A stretch of 64,000 bases of DNA. Origin: Afipia sp. (lineage in GTDB: Bacteria > Pseudomonadota > Alphaproteobacteria > Rhizobiales > Xanthobacteraceae). The position numbers and the translations under genes were made by a program. The stretch spans positions 1-64,000 of the forward strand of contig JAFKER010000017.1 in the NCBI GenBank assembly GCA_017308595.1, written 5' to 3'. Below the pieces are notes generated by a model. The model saw only the letters and a program-made list of their open reading frames with translations, searched no databases and was not told where the DNA came from. The stretch's first letter is position 1. Every line of letters starts with the position of its first letter. Of the stretch, positions 45,811-55,860 are shown piece by piece.

Positions 45811-47517
45811 TTGCTCAATTGCCGACGCATGTTTTTAGCCAAAAAGCGAAGGACGCTTTTACGACAAAAACACATGCGGCCTTTTGAGAAGGCAGCATTT
45901 TCCGGCCGCCTATTGCGCGCCACTTTGTCGGAAGATGATCTGCCACTGGCGTTTAGGTTTCGCCGGAAGATGGGGATTGCCGGTTTGCCGCAGCGTTTTG
46001 GCATTGGAAGTTTGGGCTCTGGAAGCCTTGCTTTGATCGGTCGCACGCCCGTTCGCGCGCTTGCCACTGCGGCTGCACTTGCGGCTGGCGTTCTGCTGGC
46101 CGGATGCAATGGCGAACAACTTTCCCCGAGTTCGAAGGCCAATCGTCCGATTCCTGACAAGCTGCTCGCCGACATCGAAGCGAAGAACATGGACAAGGGC
46201 TCGCCGATGCTTGTCCGCCTGTTCAAGCAGGAAGCTGAGCTAGAAGTCTGGAAGCAGAATCGCGACGGCAAGTTCGCGCTGCTGAAAACCTATCCGATCT
46301 GCCGCTGGTCCGGCGACCTCGGACCGAAGGTGAAGGAAGGCGACCGGCAGGCACCGGAAGGCTTCTATTCGATCACCCCGGCGCAGATGAATCCGAATTC
46401 CGGTTACTATCTGTCGTTCAACATGGGCTACCCGAATGCCTATGACCGGTCCTGGGGCCGCACCGGCTCGCAACTGATGGTGCACGGCGACTGCTCGTCG
46501 CGCGGCTGCTACGCCATGACCGACGAACAGATTTCGGAAATTTACGCGCTCGGCCGCGAATCCTTCTTCGGCGGACAGAATGCGTTTCAGGTGCAGGCCT
46601 ATCCATTCCGCATGACAGCGCAGAACATGGCGCGCCATCGCAACAATCCGAACATGCCTTTCTGGAAGATGATCAAGGAAGGCAACGACCATTTCGAGGT
46701 CACCAAGCAGGAACCTAAGGTCGACTTCTGCGAGAAGAAATATGTCTTCGACGCAGAGAGGCCTGCAGGCTCGACCCGTCCGCTGGCATTCAATGCTTCT
46801 GCGCAGTGCCCGGCCTATCAGGTTTCTCCCGAAATCGCCGAAGCCGTCCACGACAAGCAGCGTCAGGACGAACTCAAGACCGCGCAGTTGGTCTCGCGCG
46901 GCACCTCGACCGCGCGTTCTCGCGCCGGCATCGACGGCGGTATGCACCCGATCTTTGCGTCGAAGCTGCCGGAAGGCGAAGCTGCGATCGACCGCGATGT
47001 TACCGATTATGCGATTGCGTCCAACGGACCCGCACCGGGCACCGTGCCGTCCCATGCGACCATTCCACGGGCGCCCGAAGGTACGCCGTCGTCATTCAGC
47101 TTCGCATCGTCGAACTCCAACAGCGAACCGATGGTCGCTGTGACGAACACGTCGCTCCCGTCCAACACCGCATCGGCGAATGCCAGCGCTGGATCGTCCG
47201 AGGGCTTCCTCAGCAAGCTCTCACGCAGCGTCGGTCTGCGCGGGTCGGAGCCCGCTCCTGCCCCGGCTGCCGCACCCGTGACCAGCGCCGCGAAAGCGAA
47301 CCCAAAGTCGTCTGCACCGGCGAAGACAGCCAAGAGCGCGCCGCCGCGCGTGATCCCGCTGGACCGTCAGCAGGCTCAGGCACAACCGCAAGCCAGGCCT
47401 GCCGCGCCTGTTGCAGCAGCGCCCGCGCCTGCCGCCGCGCCCCAGCAGTCGCTTGCCGGTGCCCAGCCCGCCGTCCCGGCGAACTCATTCGACAACCGCT
47501 GGTCGACGGTCCGTTAA
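45811..47517 (+). CDS. Murein L,D-transpeptidase-type lipoprotein
   Basis: The catalytic YkuD-like domain (~120-330) has VHGDCSSRGCYAMT, containing the HG...SxGC nucleophile motif of L,D-transpeptidases (YafK/ErfK type), which cross-link or anchor peptidoglycan. A lipobox LLAGC sits at about residue 99 if the TTG at 45811 (AAGGA upstream) is used. That leaves an unusually long 95-residue lead; an ATG at 45970 gives a normal signal peptide but a ribosome site directly abutting it. The C-terminal ~230 residues are Ala/Pro/Ser-rich and disordered. Confidence 0.85.
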   Translation: MLNCRRMFLAKKRRTLLRQKHMRPFEKAAFSGRLLRATLSEDDLPLAFRFRRKMGIAGLPQRFGIGSLGSGSLALIGRTPVRALATAAALAAGVLLAGCNGEQLSPSSKANRPIPDKLLADIEAKNMDKGSPMLVRLFKQEAELEVWKQNRDGKFALLKTYPICRWSGDLGPKVKEGDRQAPEGFYSITPAQMNPNSGYYLSFNMGYPNAYDRSWGRTGSQLMVHGDCSSRGCYAMTDEQISEIYALGRESFFGGQNAFQVQAYPFRMTAQNMARHRNNPNMPFWKMIKEGNDHFEVTKQEPKVDFCEKKYVFDAERPAGSTRPLAFNASAQCPAYQVSPEIAEAVHDKQRQDELKTAQLVSRGTSTARSRAGIDGGMHPIFASKLPEGEAAIDRDVTDYAIASNGPAPGTVPSHATIPRAPEGTPSSFSFASSNSNSEPMVAVTNTSLPSNTASANASAGSSEGFLSKLSRSVGLRGSEPAPAPAAAPVTSAAKANPKSSAPAKTAKSAPPRVIPLDRQQAQAQPQARPAAPVAAAPAPAAAPQQSLAGAQPAVPANSFDNRWSTVR

Positions 47518-47536
47518 AACAAGACAATCTGGTTTC

Positions 47537-47571
47537 ATAAAAAACGCCGGTCGATCGACCGGCGTTTTTCG
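47537..47571. terminator. Bidirectional terminator between L,D-transpeptidase gene and secA
   Basis: AAAAAACGCCGGTCGATCGACCGGCGTTTTT contains a perfect 10-bp stem with A- and T-runs on each side, suitable for both convergent genes. Confidence 0.93.
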
Positions 47572-47591
47572 TATTGAACTCGGAAAGCCGC

Positions 47592-50423
47592 TCAGGCGTA
47601 TCTGCCGTGGCAATGCTTGAACTTCTTGCCGGAGCCGCACGGGCAATCCTCGTTGCGGCCGATCTTGCCCCATGTCGCGGGGTTCTGCGGATCCCGATCG
47701 GCGGCAGAAACCGGCGCGAGCGAGGCCTGCGCATACGCCATCTCATCCTCGCCAGTGTTCGGATTGAGCTTGTGAGCTTCCATCTGCGGCAATTCCAGGG
47801 GCTGCTCGTCTCGCGACACCACTTCAACGCGCATCAACTGGGCCGTTACGGCTTCGCGCAGCCGCGCAATCAGCGACTCGAACAGGTTAAAGGCTTCAGC
47901 CTTGTACTCCTGCAACGGATCGCGCTGGCCATAACCACGCAGGCCGATCACCTGACGCAGATGATCGAGCATCACCAGATGTTCGCGCCACAGGTGGTCG
48001 AGCGTCTGCAGAAGCACTGACTTCTCGACATAACGCATGACGTCCGGGGTCCACTGAGCCACCTTGCCGGCCATCCACTCGTCGGCCTGACGAATAATAC
48101 GCTCGCGCACCTCTTCGTCGGCGATTCCCTCTTCCTTGGCCCATTCAATGACAGGGGGATCGATAGTGAGAATCTCACGGATTTCCTTATCGAGGCCAAC
48201 GACATCCCACTGCTCGGGATAGGCATGTGGCGGGATGTACTTGGAAACAAGATCATCAACCACGCCATGACGCATGTCAGTGACCGTCTCCTCGACGCTC
48301 TCGTCATGCATCAGGTCGATGCGCTGATCGAAGATCGCCTTGCGCTGATCGTTCTGCACGTCGTCGAACTTGAGCAGGTTCTTGCGGATATCGAAGTTAC
48401 GCGCCTCGACCTTCTGCTGCGCCTTCTCCAGCGCCTTGTTGATCCACGGATGGATGATCGCCTCGCCTTCCTTGAGACCGAGGCGGGTCAGCATGGTGTC
48501 GAGCCGGTCCGACCCGAAGATGCGCATCAGATCGTCTTCGAGTGACAGATAGAACTTGGTTCGGCCGGGGTCGCCCTGGCGGCCGGCGCGGCCGCGGAGC
48601 TGATTGTCGATGCGCCGCGATTCATGGCGCTCGGAGCCGATGATGTAGAGGCCGCCGGGCTTGCGGACGGTCTTGGTGCCGGGCTTGTCCGGATTGAGAT
48701 CGACCGTCTCTTCCGCCTTCAGCACGATCTCTTTGAACTTTTCGATATCGGCCTTGATGCCGTCGATGATCCGCTTCTTCTCCGCCTCATCCTCGATGCC
48801 GGCGGTCTCGATCTGGCTGCGCATTTCCAGCGAGCCGCCGAGTTTGATGTCGGTGCCGCGGCCCGCCATGTTGGTTGCGATGGTGATCGCACCCGGTACG
48901 CCGGCCTCCGCGACGATATAAGCTTCCTGCTCGTGGAAACGCGCGTTCAGCACGGCAAACAACTTGGCAGGCTTGCCTGCGCGCGCCGCCGCATACAATT
49001 TTTCCAACGCCTTCGGATTGCCGAAGTCGATCTGCTTGTAGCCGTTCTTGGCGAGATACTCGCCCAGCACTTCGGACTTCTCGATCGATGCCGTGCCCAC
49101 CAGCACCGGCTGCATGCGCTTGTTGGCCTGCTCGATCTCCGCGAGAATCGCGCGGTGTTTTTCTTCTGCTGTGCGGTAAACCTCGTCGTCCTCGTCGAGA
49201 CGCGCGATCGGCACGTTGGTCGGGACCTCGATAACCTCGAGCTTGTAGATGTCGAACAGTTCGTCCGCTTCCGTCGCCGCCGTGCCGGTCATACCGGCCA
49301 GCTTGTTGTACATGCGGAAATAGTTCTGGAAGGTGATCGAGGCCAGCGTCTGGTTTTCCGGCTGGACCGGCTGATGTTCCTTGGCTTCCAGCGCCTGATG
49401 CAGGCCCTCCGAATAACGGCGGCCCGGCATCATGCGGCCGGTGAATTCGTCGATGATCACGACTTCGCCGTCCCGCACGATGTAGTCCTTATCGCGCTGG
49501 AACAGCGAATGCGCACGCAGCGCCTGATTGATGTGATGGACCACGGAGACGTTCTCGACGTCGTACAGCGAATCGCCCTTGAGCTGGCCGGCCTCCTGCA
49601 GAAGGTTTTCGATCTTCTCCATGCCGGCTTCGGTCAGGGTGACCGTGCGCTGCTTCTCGTCGATCTCGAAGTCGGTCGTCTTCTCGAGCTTCGGGATATA
49701 GGTATCGATGGTGTTGTAGAATTCCGAACGGTCATCGAGCGGCCCGGAAATGATCAGCGGCGTACGCGCTTCGTCGATCAGGATCGAGTCGACTTCGTCG
49801 ACGATGGCGAAGAAATGTCCGCGCTGGACCATGTCCTCCAGCCGGTACTTCATATTGTCGCGCAGATAATCGAAGCCGTATTCGTTGTTGGTGCCGTAGG
49901 TGATGTCGCAGGCATACGCCGCCTGCCGCTCGGCATCGTCGAGGCCATGCACGATCACGCCGGTGCTCATGCCGAGGAAAGCGTAAATCTGACCCATCCA
50001 GCCGGCGTCGCGCTTGGCGAGGTAATCGTTCACGGTCACGACATGAACGCCCTTGCCCGCGAGCGCATTGAGATAGACCGGCAGCGTGGCGACCAGCGTC
50101 TTGCCTTCGCCGGTTTTCATTTCAGCGATATCGCCTTCATGCAGCACCATGCCGCCGATCAGCTGCACATCGAAATGGCGCTGACCAAGGGTGCGCTTGG
50201 CGGCCTCGCGAACGGTCGCGAAGGCCGGAACAAGGATATCATCGAGGGTCTTGCCCTCCGCCAGCTGCTTGCGGAACTCCTCCGTCCGCGCCTTGAGCGC
50301 GTCGTCGGAAAGCGCGGCGATTTCCGGTTCAAGCTTGTTGATGGCATCGACGCGGGCTTGGTACCCCTTGATCCGCCGATCATTTGCGGAGCCGAAAAAC
50401 TTACGGGCGAGCGCGCCGAGCAT
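47592..50423 (-). CDS. secA: Preprotein translocase ATPase SecA
   Basis: The 943-residue motor drives proteins through SecYEG. It shows [11 protein letters not shown] (Walker A), the [11 protein letters not shown] Walker [10 protein letters not shown] for the preprotein cross-linking domain, [11 protein letters not shown], and the C-terminal zinc motif [14 protein letters not shown]. Length and order are standard. A 437-base gap precedes it, with a serine-recombinase-like remnant. Confidence 0.98.
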   Translation of the reverse strand: MLGALARKFFGSANDRRIKGYQARVDAINKLEPEIAALSDDALKARTEEFRKQLAEGKTLDDILVPAFATVREAAKRTLGQRHFDVQLIGGMVLHEGDIAEMKTGEGKTLVATLPVYLNALAGKGVHVVTVNDYLAKRDAGWMGQIYAFLGMSTGVIVHGLDDAERQAAYACDITYGTNNEYGFDYLRDNMKYRLEDMVQRGHFFAIVDEVDSILIDEARTPLIISGPLDDRSEFYNTIDTYIPKLEKTTDFEIDEKQRTVTLTEAGMEKIENLLQEAGQLKGDSLYDVENVSVVHHINQALRAHSLFQRDKDYIVRDGEVVIIDEFTGRMMPGRRYSEGLHQALEAKEHQPVQPENQTLASITFQNYFRMYNKLAGMTGTAATEADELFDIYKLEVIEVPTNVPIARLDEDDEVYRTAEEKHRAILAEIEQANKRMQPVLVGTASIEKSEVLGEYLAKNGYKQIDFGNPKALEKLYAAARAGKPAKLFAVLNARFHEQEAYIVAEAGVPGAITIATNMAGRGTDIKLGGSLEMRSQIETAGIEDEAEKKRIIDGIKADIEKFKEIVLKAEETVDLNPDKPGTKTVRKPGGLYIIGSERHESRRIDNQLRGRAGRQGDPGRTKFYLSLEDDLMRIFGSDRLDTMLTRLGLKEGEAIIHPWINKALEKAQQKVEARNFDIRKNLLKFDDVQNDQRKAIFDQRIDLMHDESVEETVTDMRHGVVDDLVSKYIPPHAYPEQWDVVGLDKEIREILTIDPPVIEWAKEEGIADEEVRERIIRQADEWMAGKVAQWTPDVMRYVEKSVLLQTLDHLWREHLVMLDHLRQVIGLRGYGQRDPLQEYKAEAFNLFESLIARLREAVTAQLMRVEVVSRDEQPLELPQMEAHKLNPNTGEDEMAYAQASLAPVSAADRDPQNPATWGKIGRNEDCPCGSGKKFKHCHGRYA

Positions 50424-50860
50424 GAAACATTCCTGTCTTGCAGTTTGGCATTGCAGCCGCGGTCACCGCAGCCCAATCGTCCTAACCAAAGTTCGCAGTG
50501 TGGACCCGATTGAGGCCCGTGTGAGGCGCATCTTTCGGAATTACGTGCAGGGACAAACCCTTGGCGCAATCCTCAAGAAGGTGAGTGCGGGAAACAAGGT
50601 CCAAGGTTCACCCGCTCGCCCACGGCAATCCGCGGCAGCCAGGCGCGCCTTCGGGCAGAGATATGGGCCGTCCAAAGCCTTGTCAACGCGCCAACCTGTC
50701 AAGGATTTCATGATTTTGGCGGGTTTTTCACGTTGCGTCCGGGCAGCGGTTGGGCGAGTGTCCGGCCTTCCGAACCGCCCGGTCCTCCGGACTTTAAGAT
50801 TCGCGTCATCACGAAGCGAAAGCCGGCTCGGTAACCAGCTTTGACCCATAAGGATTTTCC
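50424..50860. other. Intergenic region between secA and ppiC-like gene
   Basis: No complete gene is seen. It contains a serine-recombinase-like fragment at about 50491-50600 and presumably both divergent promoters; no clear -10/-35 pair was found by eye. Confidence 0.6.
50491..50600 (+). pseudogene. Serine-recombinase-like fragment
   Basis: The plus frame reads VDPIEARVRRIFRNYVQGQT and continues LGAILKKVSAG. That resembles the segment of large serine recombinases just after the catalytic domain, VDPEEAxxVRRIFxxYxxGxSxxxIAxxLNxxG. There is no catalytic domain, no DNA-binding Recombinase/zinc domain and no start nearby, so it would be a residue of an old insertion. A chance match is possible with only 40 residues. 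Confidence 0.4.
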
Positions 50861-51793
50861 ATGACCGTCTCTGAGAACCGCTTGTCCTCCCCCCGCGGAC
50901 TGGGCGCGCGACTTGGACTGCTCACATCAGCCGCTGCAATTTGTCTCACGGTCGCTCTGGGCGTCAGCCAGCCGCTCCATGCGCAGGACGCCAACGCCGT
51001 GATCGCCAAGGTCAACGGTGCCGAAATCCGCCAAAGCGACCTTGCGGTGGCTGAGGAAGAACTCGGCCCGAGCCTGCAGCAGATGGACCCGGCCACCCGC
51101 CGCGAAAACCTGATCGCCTTCCTGATCGATATGAAGATCGTCGCCAAGGCCGCCGAGGCCAAGAAGATCGGCGACACGCCGGACTTCAAGCAGAAGCTCG
51201 CTTTCGCTCGCGACCGCCTGCTGATGGACAGCCTGCTCGCCACCGAAGGCAAGGCTGCCGTCACCGACGACGCCATGAAGAAGGTCTATGAGGAAGCGAC
51301 CAAACAGGTTGCGGGCGAGAAGGAAGTCCGCGCCCGTCACATCCTCGTCCCGACCGAAGAAGAAGCCAAGGCGATCAAGGCTGATCTCGAAAAGGGCGCC
51401 GACTTCGCCAAGCTCGCGAAGGAGAAGTCGAAGGATCCGGGCGCGGCCGATGGCGGCGATCTCGGCTTCTTCACCAAGGAGCAGATGGTGCCGGAATTCT
51501 CCGCGGTCGCCTTCGCGCTCGAGCCGGGCAAGATTTCCGATCCGGTGAAGTCGCAGTTCGGCTGGCATGTCATCAAGGTCGAGGAAAAGCGCGACCGCAA
51601 GCCGCCGGATTTCGAGCAGGTGAAGGGCCAGATCCAGAACTTCGTGCTGCGCAAGGCGCAGGCCGACTACGTCACCAAGCTGCGCAGCGAAGCGAAGGTC
51701 GAGCGTCTGGACAAGCCCGCCGACGCTGCTGCCCCGGCCGCGACGCCGGATGCGAAGGCTGCGCCGGCCGCCAAAACTCCTGCGAAGAAGTAA
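50861..51793 (+). CDS. Peptidyl-prolyl cis-trans isomerase, PpiC/SurA type
   Basis: The 310-residue periplasmic chaperone has a signal peptide (cleavage after LHAQ), an N-terminal SurA-like region (~30-130) and a parvulin domain (~155-250) with RHILVPTEEEAKAIKADLEKG, GGDLGFFTKEQMVPEFSA and GWHVIKVEE. The C-terminus is Ala/Pro/Lys-rich. It assists folding of exported proteins, in line with its neighbour secA. The ATG at 50861 follows AAGGA. Confidence 0.92.
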   Translation: MTVSENRLSSPRGLGARLGLLTSAAAICLTVALGVSQPLHAQDANAVIAKVNGAEIRQSDLAVAEEELGPSLQQMDPATRRENLIAFLIDMKIVAKAAEAKKIGDTPDFKQKLAFARDRLLMDSLLATEGKAAVTDDAMKKVYEEATKQVAGEKEVRARHILVPTEEEAKAIKADLEKGADFAKLAKEKSKDPGAADGGDLGFFTKEQMVPEFSAVAFALEPGKISDPVKSQFGWHVIKVEEKRDRKPPDFEQVKGQIQNFVLRKAQADYVTKLRSEAKVERLDKPADAAAPAATPDAKAAPAAKTPAKK

Positions 51794-51832
51794 ATCGACT
51801 TCACACCCGACCTTCAGTATTCTGACGTTGTG

Positions 51833-51856
51833 CCCGGGGCTTGCCCCGGGCATTTA
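51833..51856 (+). terminator. Hairpin after the isomerase gene
   Basis: GCCCGGGG pairs with CCCCGGGC around CTTG, followed by ATTTACGT. The stem is strong and the T-run short, so it is a probable terminator. Confidence 0.6.
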
Positions 51857-51914
51857 CGTCTTGGGGCCTTCACAATTATGGGCGTAAGACGTGGTTGGCT
51901 GGAATCATCCGGCC

Positions 51915-53195
51915 ATGACGACCGACACTCCTCGATCCAGGGCCACCGACCTCATGTCCACTGCTGTCTCCCCGCTCGCCCCGACCAATGTCCCCGACAT
52001 GCCGCAGATCGCAGGCGTGCGCCTTGCGACAGCCGCCGCGGGCATCCGCTACAAGAACCGCACCGACGTGCTGCTGGCGTTGTTCGACAAGGGCACCACG
52101 GTTGCGGGCGTGTTCACGAAGTCGAAGTGCCCGAGCGCTGCGGTCGACTGGTGCCGCGACAAGCTGAAGGGCGGCGAGGCGCGCGCCCTCGTGGTCAATT
52201 CCGGCAACGCCAACGCCTTCACCGGCAAGACCGGCAAGCAGGCCACCACGCTCACTGCATCCATTGCAGCGAAGGCGACCGACAGCAGCGCGAACAGGAT
52301 TTTCCTCGCCTCCACCGGCGTGATCGGTGAACCGCTCGATGCCACGAAGTTCAACGGCGTGCTCGACGACCTCGCAAAGAAGGCCGCTCCTGGCGGCTGG
52401 GACGAAGCCGCCCGCGCGATCATGACCACCGATACTTTCCCGAAGGTCGCGACCGCGACGGTGAAACTCGGCAAGGCCAAGGTCACCATCAACGGCATGG
52501 CCAAGGGCGCGGGCATGATCGCGCCCGACATGGCGACGATGCTGTCCTTCATCTTCACCGACGCACCGATCTCGGCAGGTGCATTACAGTCGCTGCTCAA
52601 GACCGGCGTCGATGACACATTCAACGCCGTGACCATCGACGGCGATACCTCGACCTCTGACACGCTGCTGGCCTTCGCCACTGGCGCTGCCGCCGCGAAC
52701 GGCGCGCCGAAGATCACGCGGGCTTCTGATCCGCGCCTGAAGGCTTTTACAAAGGCATTTCATGCCGTGCTGGCCGATCTTGCAGAACAGGTAGCGCGTG
52801 ATGGCGAAGGCGCGCGCAAGCTGGTCGAGGTCGTGGTCGAAGGCGCAACCTCAAAGGCGTCCGCGCGCAAGATAGCGATGTCGATCGCCAACTCGCCGCT
52901 GGTGAAGACGGCGATTGCGGGCGAGGACGCCAACTGGGGCCGCGTGGTCATGGCTGTCGGCAAGGCCGGCGAGCCCGCCAACCGCGACAAGCTGTCGATT
53001 GCCTTCAACGGCATCCGCGTCGCCACCAAGGGCGCGCGCGATCCGTCCTATGACGAGAAGGAAGTCTCCGCGCTGATGAAGCAGCCGAAGATCCAGATCA
53101 AAGTCGGGCTCGGACTCGGCAAGGGCCGCGACCGCGTGCTGACCTGCGATCTCACCAAGGAATATGTTGCCATCAATGGCGACTATCGCTCGTGA
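51915..53195 (+). CDS. argJ: Bifunctional glutamate N-acetyltransferase/amino-acid acetyltransferase ArgJ
   Basis: About 426 residues from the ATG at 51915; a GTG upstream and an ATG at 51954 are alternatives. It transfers acetyl from acetylornithine to glutamate (and can use acetyl-CoA in bifunctional forms) in arginine synthesis. The autocleavage site with nucleophile Thr208 in [10 protein letters not shown] and the N-terminal oxyanion GxVxTxS-type motifs ([13 protein letters not shown]) are present. The C-terminal [17 protein letters not shown] is intact. Its stop overlaps mutT by 4 bases. Confidence 0.95.
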   Translation: MTTDTPRSRATDLMSTAVSPLAPTNVPDMPQIAGVRLATAAAGIRYKNRTDVLLALFDKGTTVAGVFTKSKCPSAAVDWCRDKLKGGEARALVVNSGNANAFTGKTGKQATTLTASIAAKATDSSANRIFLASTGVIGEPLDATKFNGVLDDLAKKAAPGGWDEAARAIMTTDTFPKVATATVKLGKAKVTINGMAKGAGMIAPDMATMLSFIFTDAPISAGALQSLLKTGVDDTFNAVTIDGDTSTSDTLLAFATGAAAANGAPKITRASDPRLKAFTKAFHAVLADLAEQVARDGEGARKLVEVVVEGATSKASARKIAMSIANSPLVKTAIAGEDANWGRVVMAVGKAGEPANRDKLSIAFNGIRVATKGARDPSYDEKEVSALMKQPKIQIKVGLGLGKGRDRVLTCDLTKEYVAINGDYRS

Positions 53196-53596
53196 TCAAA
53201 CTCACCCTCGTTGTCGCCTGCGCGCTGATCGATGCGGACAACCGCATCCTTCTGGCGCAGCGCCCCGAAGGCAAGGCGCTCGCGGGACTGTGGGAATTCC
53301 CCGGCGGCAAGCTGGAGCCCGGGGAGCGACCGGAGCCCGCGCTGATCCGCGAGCTAAAAGAAGAACTCGGCATCACGGTGGAAGAGCCGTGTCTCGCGCC
53401 GCTGACTTTCGCCAGCCACGGCTATGAGACCTTTCATCTGCTGATGCCACTCTACATCTGCCGGAAATGGCAAGGCACGGTGGCGCCGCGCGAGGGCCAG
53501 CAACTGGCATGGGTCCGCGCCAACAAGCTGCGCGATTACCCGATGCCGCCCGCGGACATTCCGCTGATCGCACATCTGACGGATCTGTTGCTGTAG
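53192..53596 (+). CDS. mutT: Nudix (MutT-type) nucleoside triphosphate pyrophosphohydrolase
   Basis: The 134-residue protein starts with GTG overlapping the argJ stop. The Nudix box G-x5-E-x7-REUxEExGU is complete: [20 protein letters not shown] then ELGI. An N-terminal [19 protein letters not shown] and C-terminal [10 protein letters not shown] match MutT, which removes 8-oxo-dGTP from the pool. Coupling to argJ is conserved in this lineage. It converges with the methyltransferase gene, which begins at the next base. Confidence 0.93.
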   Translation: MIKLTLVVACALIDADNRILLAQRPEGKALAGLWEFPGGKLEPGERPEPALIRELKEELGITVEEPCLAPLTFASHGYETFHLLMPLYICRKWQGTVAPREGQQLAWVRANKLRDYPMPPADIPLIAHLTDLLL

Positions 53597-54451
53597 TTAC
53601 TTCGGCTCGCCCGCCTTCTTCACCGCATCCGCCAGCGACATCTTCGCGGAACCGGGCTTCAGCGGTTTCTGCTGGCTGTCATGCGGGGCCCATCCCGACA
53701 TCCAGACAATGTCGAAGGTGGCGCGAATGCGTCCGTCAGGATCGGCAAACCGCTCGGCATACACCTGCGCCATCCGCACGAATGTCGCGCGGCGCGACGG
53801 CGTACGGCGGCGCTCGTTCAGCACATTGGTCGCGCCCATCCGCCGCAGATCCTGCATCAGGGCAAATGCGTTGTCGTAACGCACCACGGTGCGATCCACA
53901 TCCGTCACCGGCAGCGCGAAGCCCGCCCGCTGCAACAGGCCGCCAAGATCGCGCAGGTCGGCGAACGGCGCGACGCGCGGGGAAACGCCCCCCTCAACTT
54001 CCGCTTCTGCAGCCGCAAAGGATTGCCGCAACTCAGTAAGCGTCTCGCCGCCGATCATTGCTGCCAGAAATAATCCATCAGGTTTCAAGGCGCGGCGGAT
54101 TTGCGCCAGCACACCCGGCAGGTCATTGACGAATTGCAGCGCAAGCGCGGAGACAACGAGATCGAGAGAGGCGGATGCCAGCGCTAGCGGCTCCGTATCG
54201 GACACCGGCAACCCCGCCGCGCGCAACTGCCGGACATTGCGCGTGAGCGCGGCGCGCACCTGATCTCCCGGCGTGCCGAGATCGATCCCGTCATTAAATT
54301 CGCGCAGCACCACCTGCTGCCGCTCCGCCATGTCCTCCGCAACACGGTCGAGCAGGAATGCTTCGGCACCCTGCCTCGCGGCACGGCTTTGCCGATCGCG
54401 CAGCAGGGCACGATCGAACAGGCGCGGCAGATCGGCAGAGGACGCGTTCAT
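53597..54451 (-). CDS. Methyltransferase-like protein (NDUFAF5/BioC type)
   Basis: The 284-residue protein has an N-terminal LFDRALLRDRQSRAAR typical of the alphaproteobacterial relatives of NDUFAF5, and a class I SAM fold with ALQFVNDLPGVLAQIRRALKPDGLFLAAMIGGETLTELR. Motif I reads GIDLGTPGDQ instead of the usual acidic-GxGxG, so it is diverged. NDUFAF5 hydroxylates an arginine of complex I rather than methylating, so the role could be similar. Its place between mutT and comF is conserved. Confidence 0.82.
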   Translation of the reverse strand: MNASSADLPRLFDRALLRDRQSRAARQGAEAFLLDRVAEDMAERQQVVLREFNDGIDLGTPGDQVRAALTRNVRQLRAAGLPVSDTEPLALASASLDLVVSALALQFVNDLPGVLAQIRRALKPDGLFLAAMIGGETLTELRQSFAAAEAEVEGGVSPRVAPFADLRDLGGLLQRAGFALPVTDVDRTVVRYDNAFALMQDLRRMGATNVLNERRRTPSRRATFVRMAQVYAERFADPDGRIRATFDIVWMSGWAPHDSQQKPLKPGSAKMSLADAVKKAGEPK

Positions 54452-54475
54452 GGGCGGTAGGTACGCCTTCGGCGG

Positions 54476-54550
54476 CTAGTGGTCCAATTCTAACATTCGC
54501 CCCCGTTTCAGCGGGCATTCCTGCGAATGTTGGAATTGGAGGACCACTAG
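54476..54550. repeat. 75-nt palindrome, element 1
   Basis: The arms start with CTAGTGGTCC and end GGACCACTAG. The left arm 54476-54500 and right arm 54523-54550 are complementary except for a 3-base insertion and one mismatch. The loop itself contains a CCCG/CGGG hairpin. It looks like a MITE-type or palindromic interspersed element. Confidence 0.8.
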
Positions 54551-54565
54551 CAAATATTAAGGTTT

Positions 54566-54641
54566 CAGTGGAGTTTTGGATTTGACATTCGCGTTGAGCG
54601 CTCGCTGCCAGCGGGTCGCGACTGTCAAAACCTCTCCACTG
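54566..54641. repeat. 76-nt palindrome, element 2
   Basis: Outer arms CAGTGGAG (54566-54573) and CTCCACTG (54634-54641) plus inner TTGACA (54582-54587) and TGTCAA (54623-54628) form an imperfect hairpin. It lies 15 bases from element 1 and has almost the same length, and both contain GACATTCGC/AACATTCGC-like stretches, so the two may be related. Confidence 0.6.
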
Positions 54642-54713
54642 GTCTGGCAATTCCCTGCCGGCCGGCTTGTCTCCCACACGCCCCGGAACTAGCCTCGAGA
54701 TGCGGGGAAAAGC

Positions 54714-55535
54714 ATGTCGAAGCTGGATCAGGCATCGTCGCATCCTTCAGGCCGGTGGCGCGGACGATTTCGCGGCACGCTGAAAGCCTGCGGTATGGCT
54801 TTCGCTTCGCTTCCACGCGCCGCTCTCGATATTGCACTCCCGACGCTCTGCGTCTCCTGCCATGAACCTGTCGCAGGCGACGGCGTCTGTGCGGCCTGTT
54901 GGGGCAAGCTGTCGTTCATCGCGCCGCCGTTCTGCGCACGGCTCGGCATTCCTTTCGTCTACGATCCGGGACCCGGTCTGCTGTCGATGCAAGCCATCGC
55001 CGACCCGCCGGCCTATCAGCGCGCCCGCGCTGCCGTCCGCTATGACGACGTGGCGCGAACCATGGTCCACGCGCTCAAGTATCAGGACCGGACCGACCTC
55101 GCGCCGACCATGGGCCGCTGGATGGCCCGCGCCGGTCAGGAACTTCTTGGCGAGGCCGATGCTCTTGTTCCGGTACCCCTGCACTGGCGGCGCGGCTGGA
55201 GCCGCCGCTACAACCAGTCCGGCGCGCTGGCGGCGGTCATCGGCCAATCCTCGCATCTGCCGATGATCGGGAATGCCCTGCGCCGCGTGCGGCCGACGCT
55301 GCAGCAGGTCGGTCTTTCCAGGGCAGACCGCGCGCTCAATGTGCAGGGCGCGTTCAAGGTGCCTTTGGAGAAAAAATCGTCCGTGCAAGGCCGCAAGATC
55401 GTGCTGGTTGACGATGTTTTGACCTCCGGTGCAACAGTTGATGCCTGCGCACGCGCGCTGCTGCGGGCCAGGGCTGCATCGGTGGATGTGCTGGTGTTCG
55501 CCCGGGTTGTGGACACGCTTCAAACCCCCATATAA
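54714..55535 (+). CDS. ComF-family phosphoribosyltransferase-like protein
   Basis: The 273-residue protein has an N-terminal double Cys motif (CVSCHEPVAGDGVCAAC, with FCARLG) of the zinc-binding region and a C-terminal type I PRTase fold with IVLVDDVLTSGATVDACARALL. In competent bacteria ComF helps DNA uptake; in others its role is unclear. A helical lead at 15-35 is amphipathic rather than a clear signal. It lies between the palindromes and grxC. Confidence 0.9.
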   Translation: MSKLDQASSHPSGRWRGRFRGTLKACGMAFASLPRAALDIALPTLCVSCHEPVAGDGVCAACWGKLSFIAPPFCARLGIPFVYDPGPGLLSMQAIADPPAYQRARAAVRYDDVARTMVHALKYQDRTDLAPTMGRWMARAGQELLGEADALVPVPLHWRRGWSRRYNQSGALAAVIGQSSHLPMIGNALRRVRPTLQQVGLSRADRALNVQGAFKVPLEKKSSVQGRKIVLVDDVLTSGATVDACARALLRARAASVDVLVFARVVDTLQTPI

Positions 55536-55584
55536 CTTCAAGTCCCTGTTATTTTGGCGTCTTCTCCTTTCACAAAGGCAAGCC

Positions 55585-55860
55585 ATGGCGGCTCTCGTCG
55601 AGATCTATACACGCCCCGGATGCGGCTATTGCAGCGCTGCGAAATCCTTGCTGGCGCGCAAGAATGCAGCCTTCACCGAGTTTGACGTCGCGGTCGATCC
55701 GAACTGGCGTGCTGAAATGGTCCAGCGCGCCAACGGTAGCGCGACCTTCCCTCAGATTTTCATCGACAAGCAACATGTCGGCGGCTGTGACGATCTCTAT
55801 GCGCTCGACCGCGAAGGCAAACTCGATGGCCTGCTCATCGGGCCGAAAGTCTCCTCATGA
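55585..55860 (+). CDS. grxC: Glutaredoxin 3
   Basis: The 91-residue dithiol glutaredoxin has active site Cys13-Gly-Tyr-Cys16 (PGCGYCSAAKSLL), the cis-Pro in ATFPQIFI and GGCDDLYALD for glutathione binding. The ATG at 55585 is preceded by AAAGGCAA. It overlaps the nitrilase-family gene by 4 bases. Confidence 0.95.
   Translation: MAALVEIYTRPGCGYCSAAKSLLARKNAAFTEFDVAVDPNWRAEMVQRANGSATFPQIFIDKQHVGGCDDLYALDREGKLDGLLIGPKVSS

Noticed and set aside
48624-50513. 629-codon plus-strand open frame opposite secA
   Set aside because: secA is certain on the minus strand; the open frame results from codon bias.
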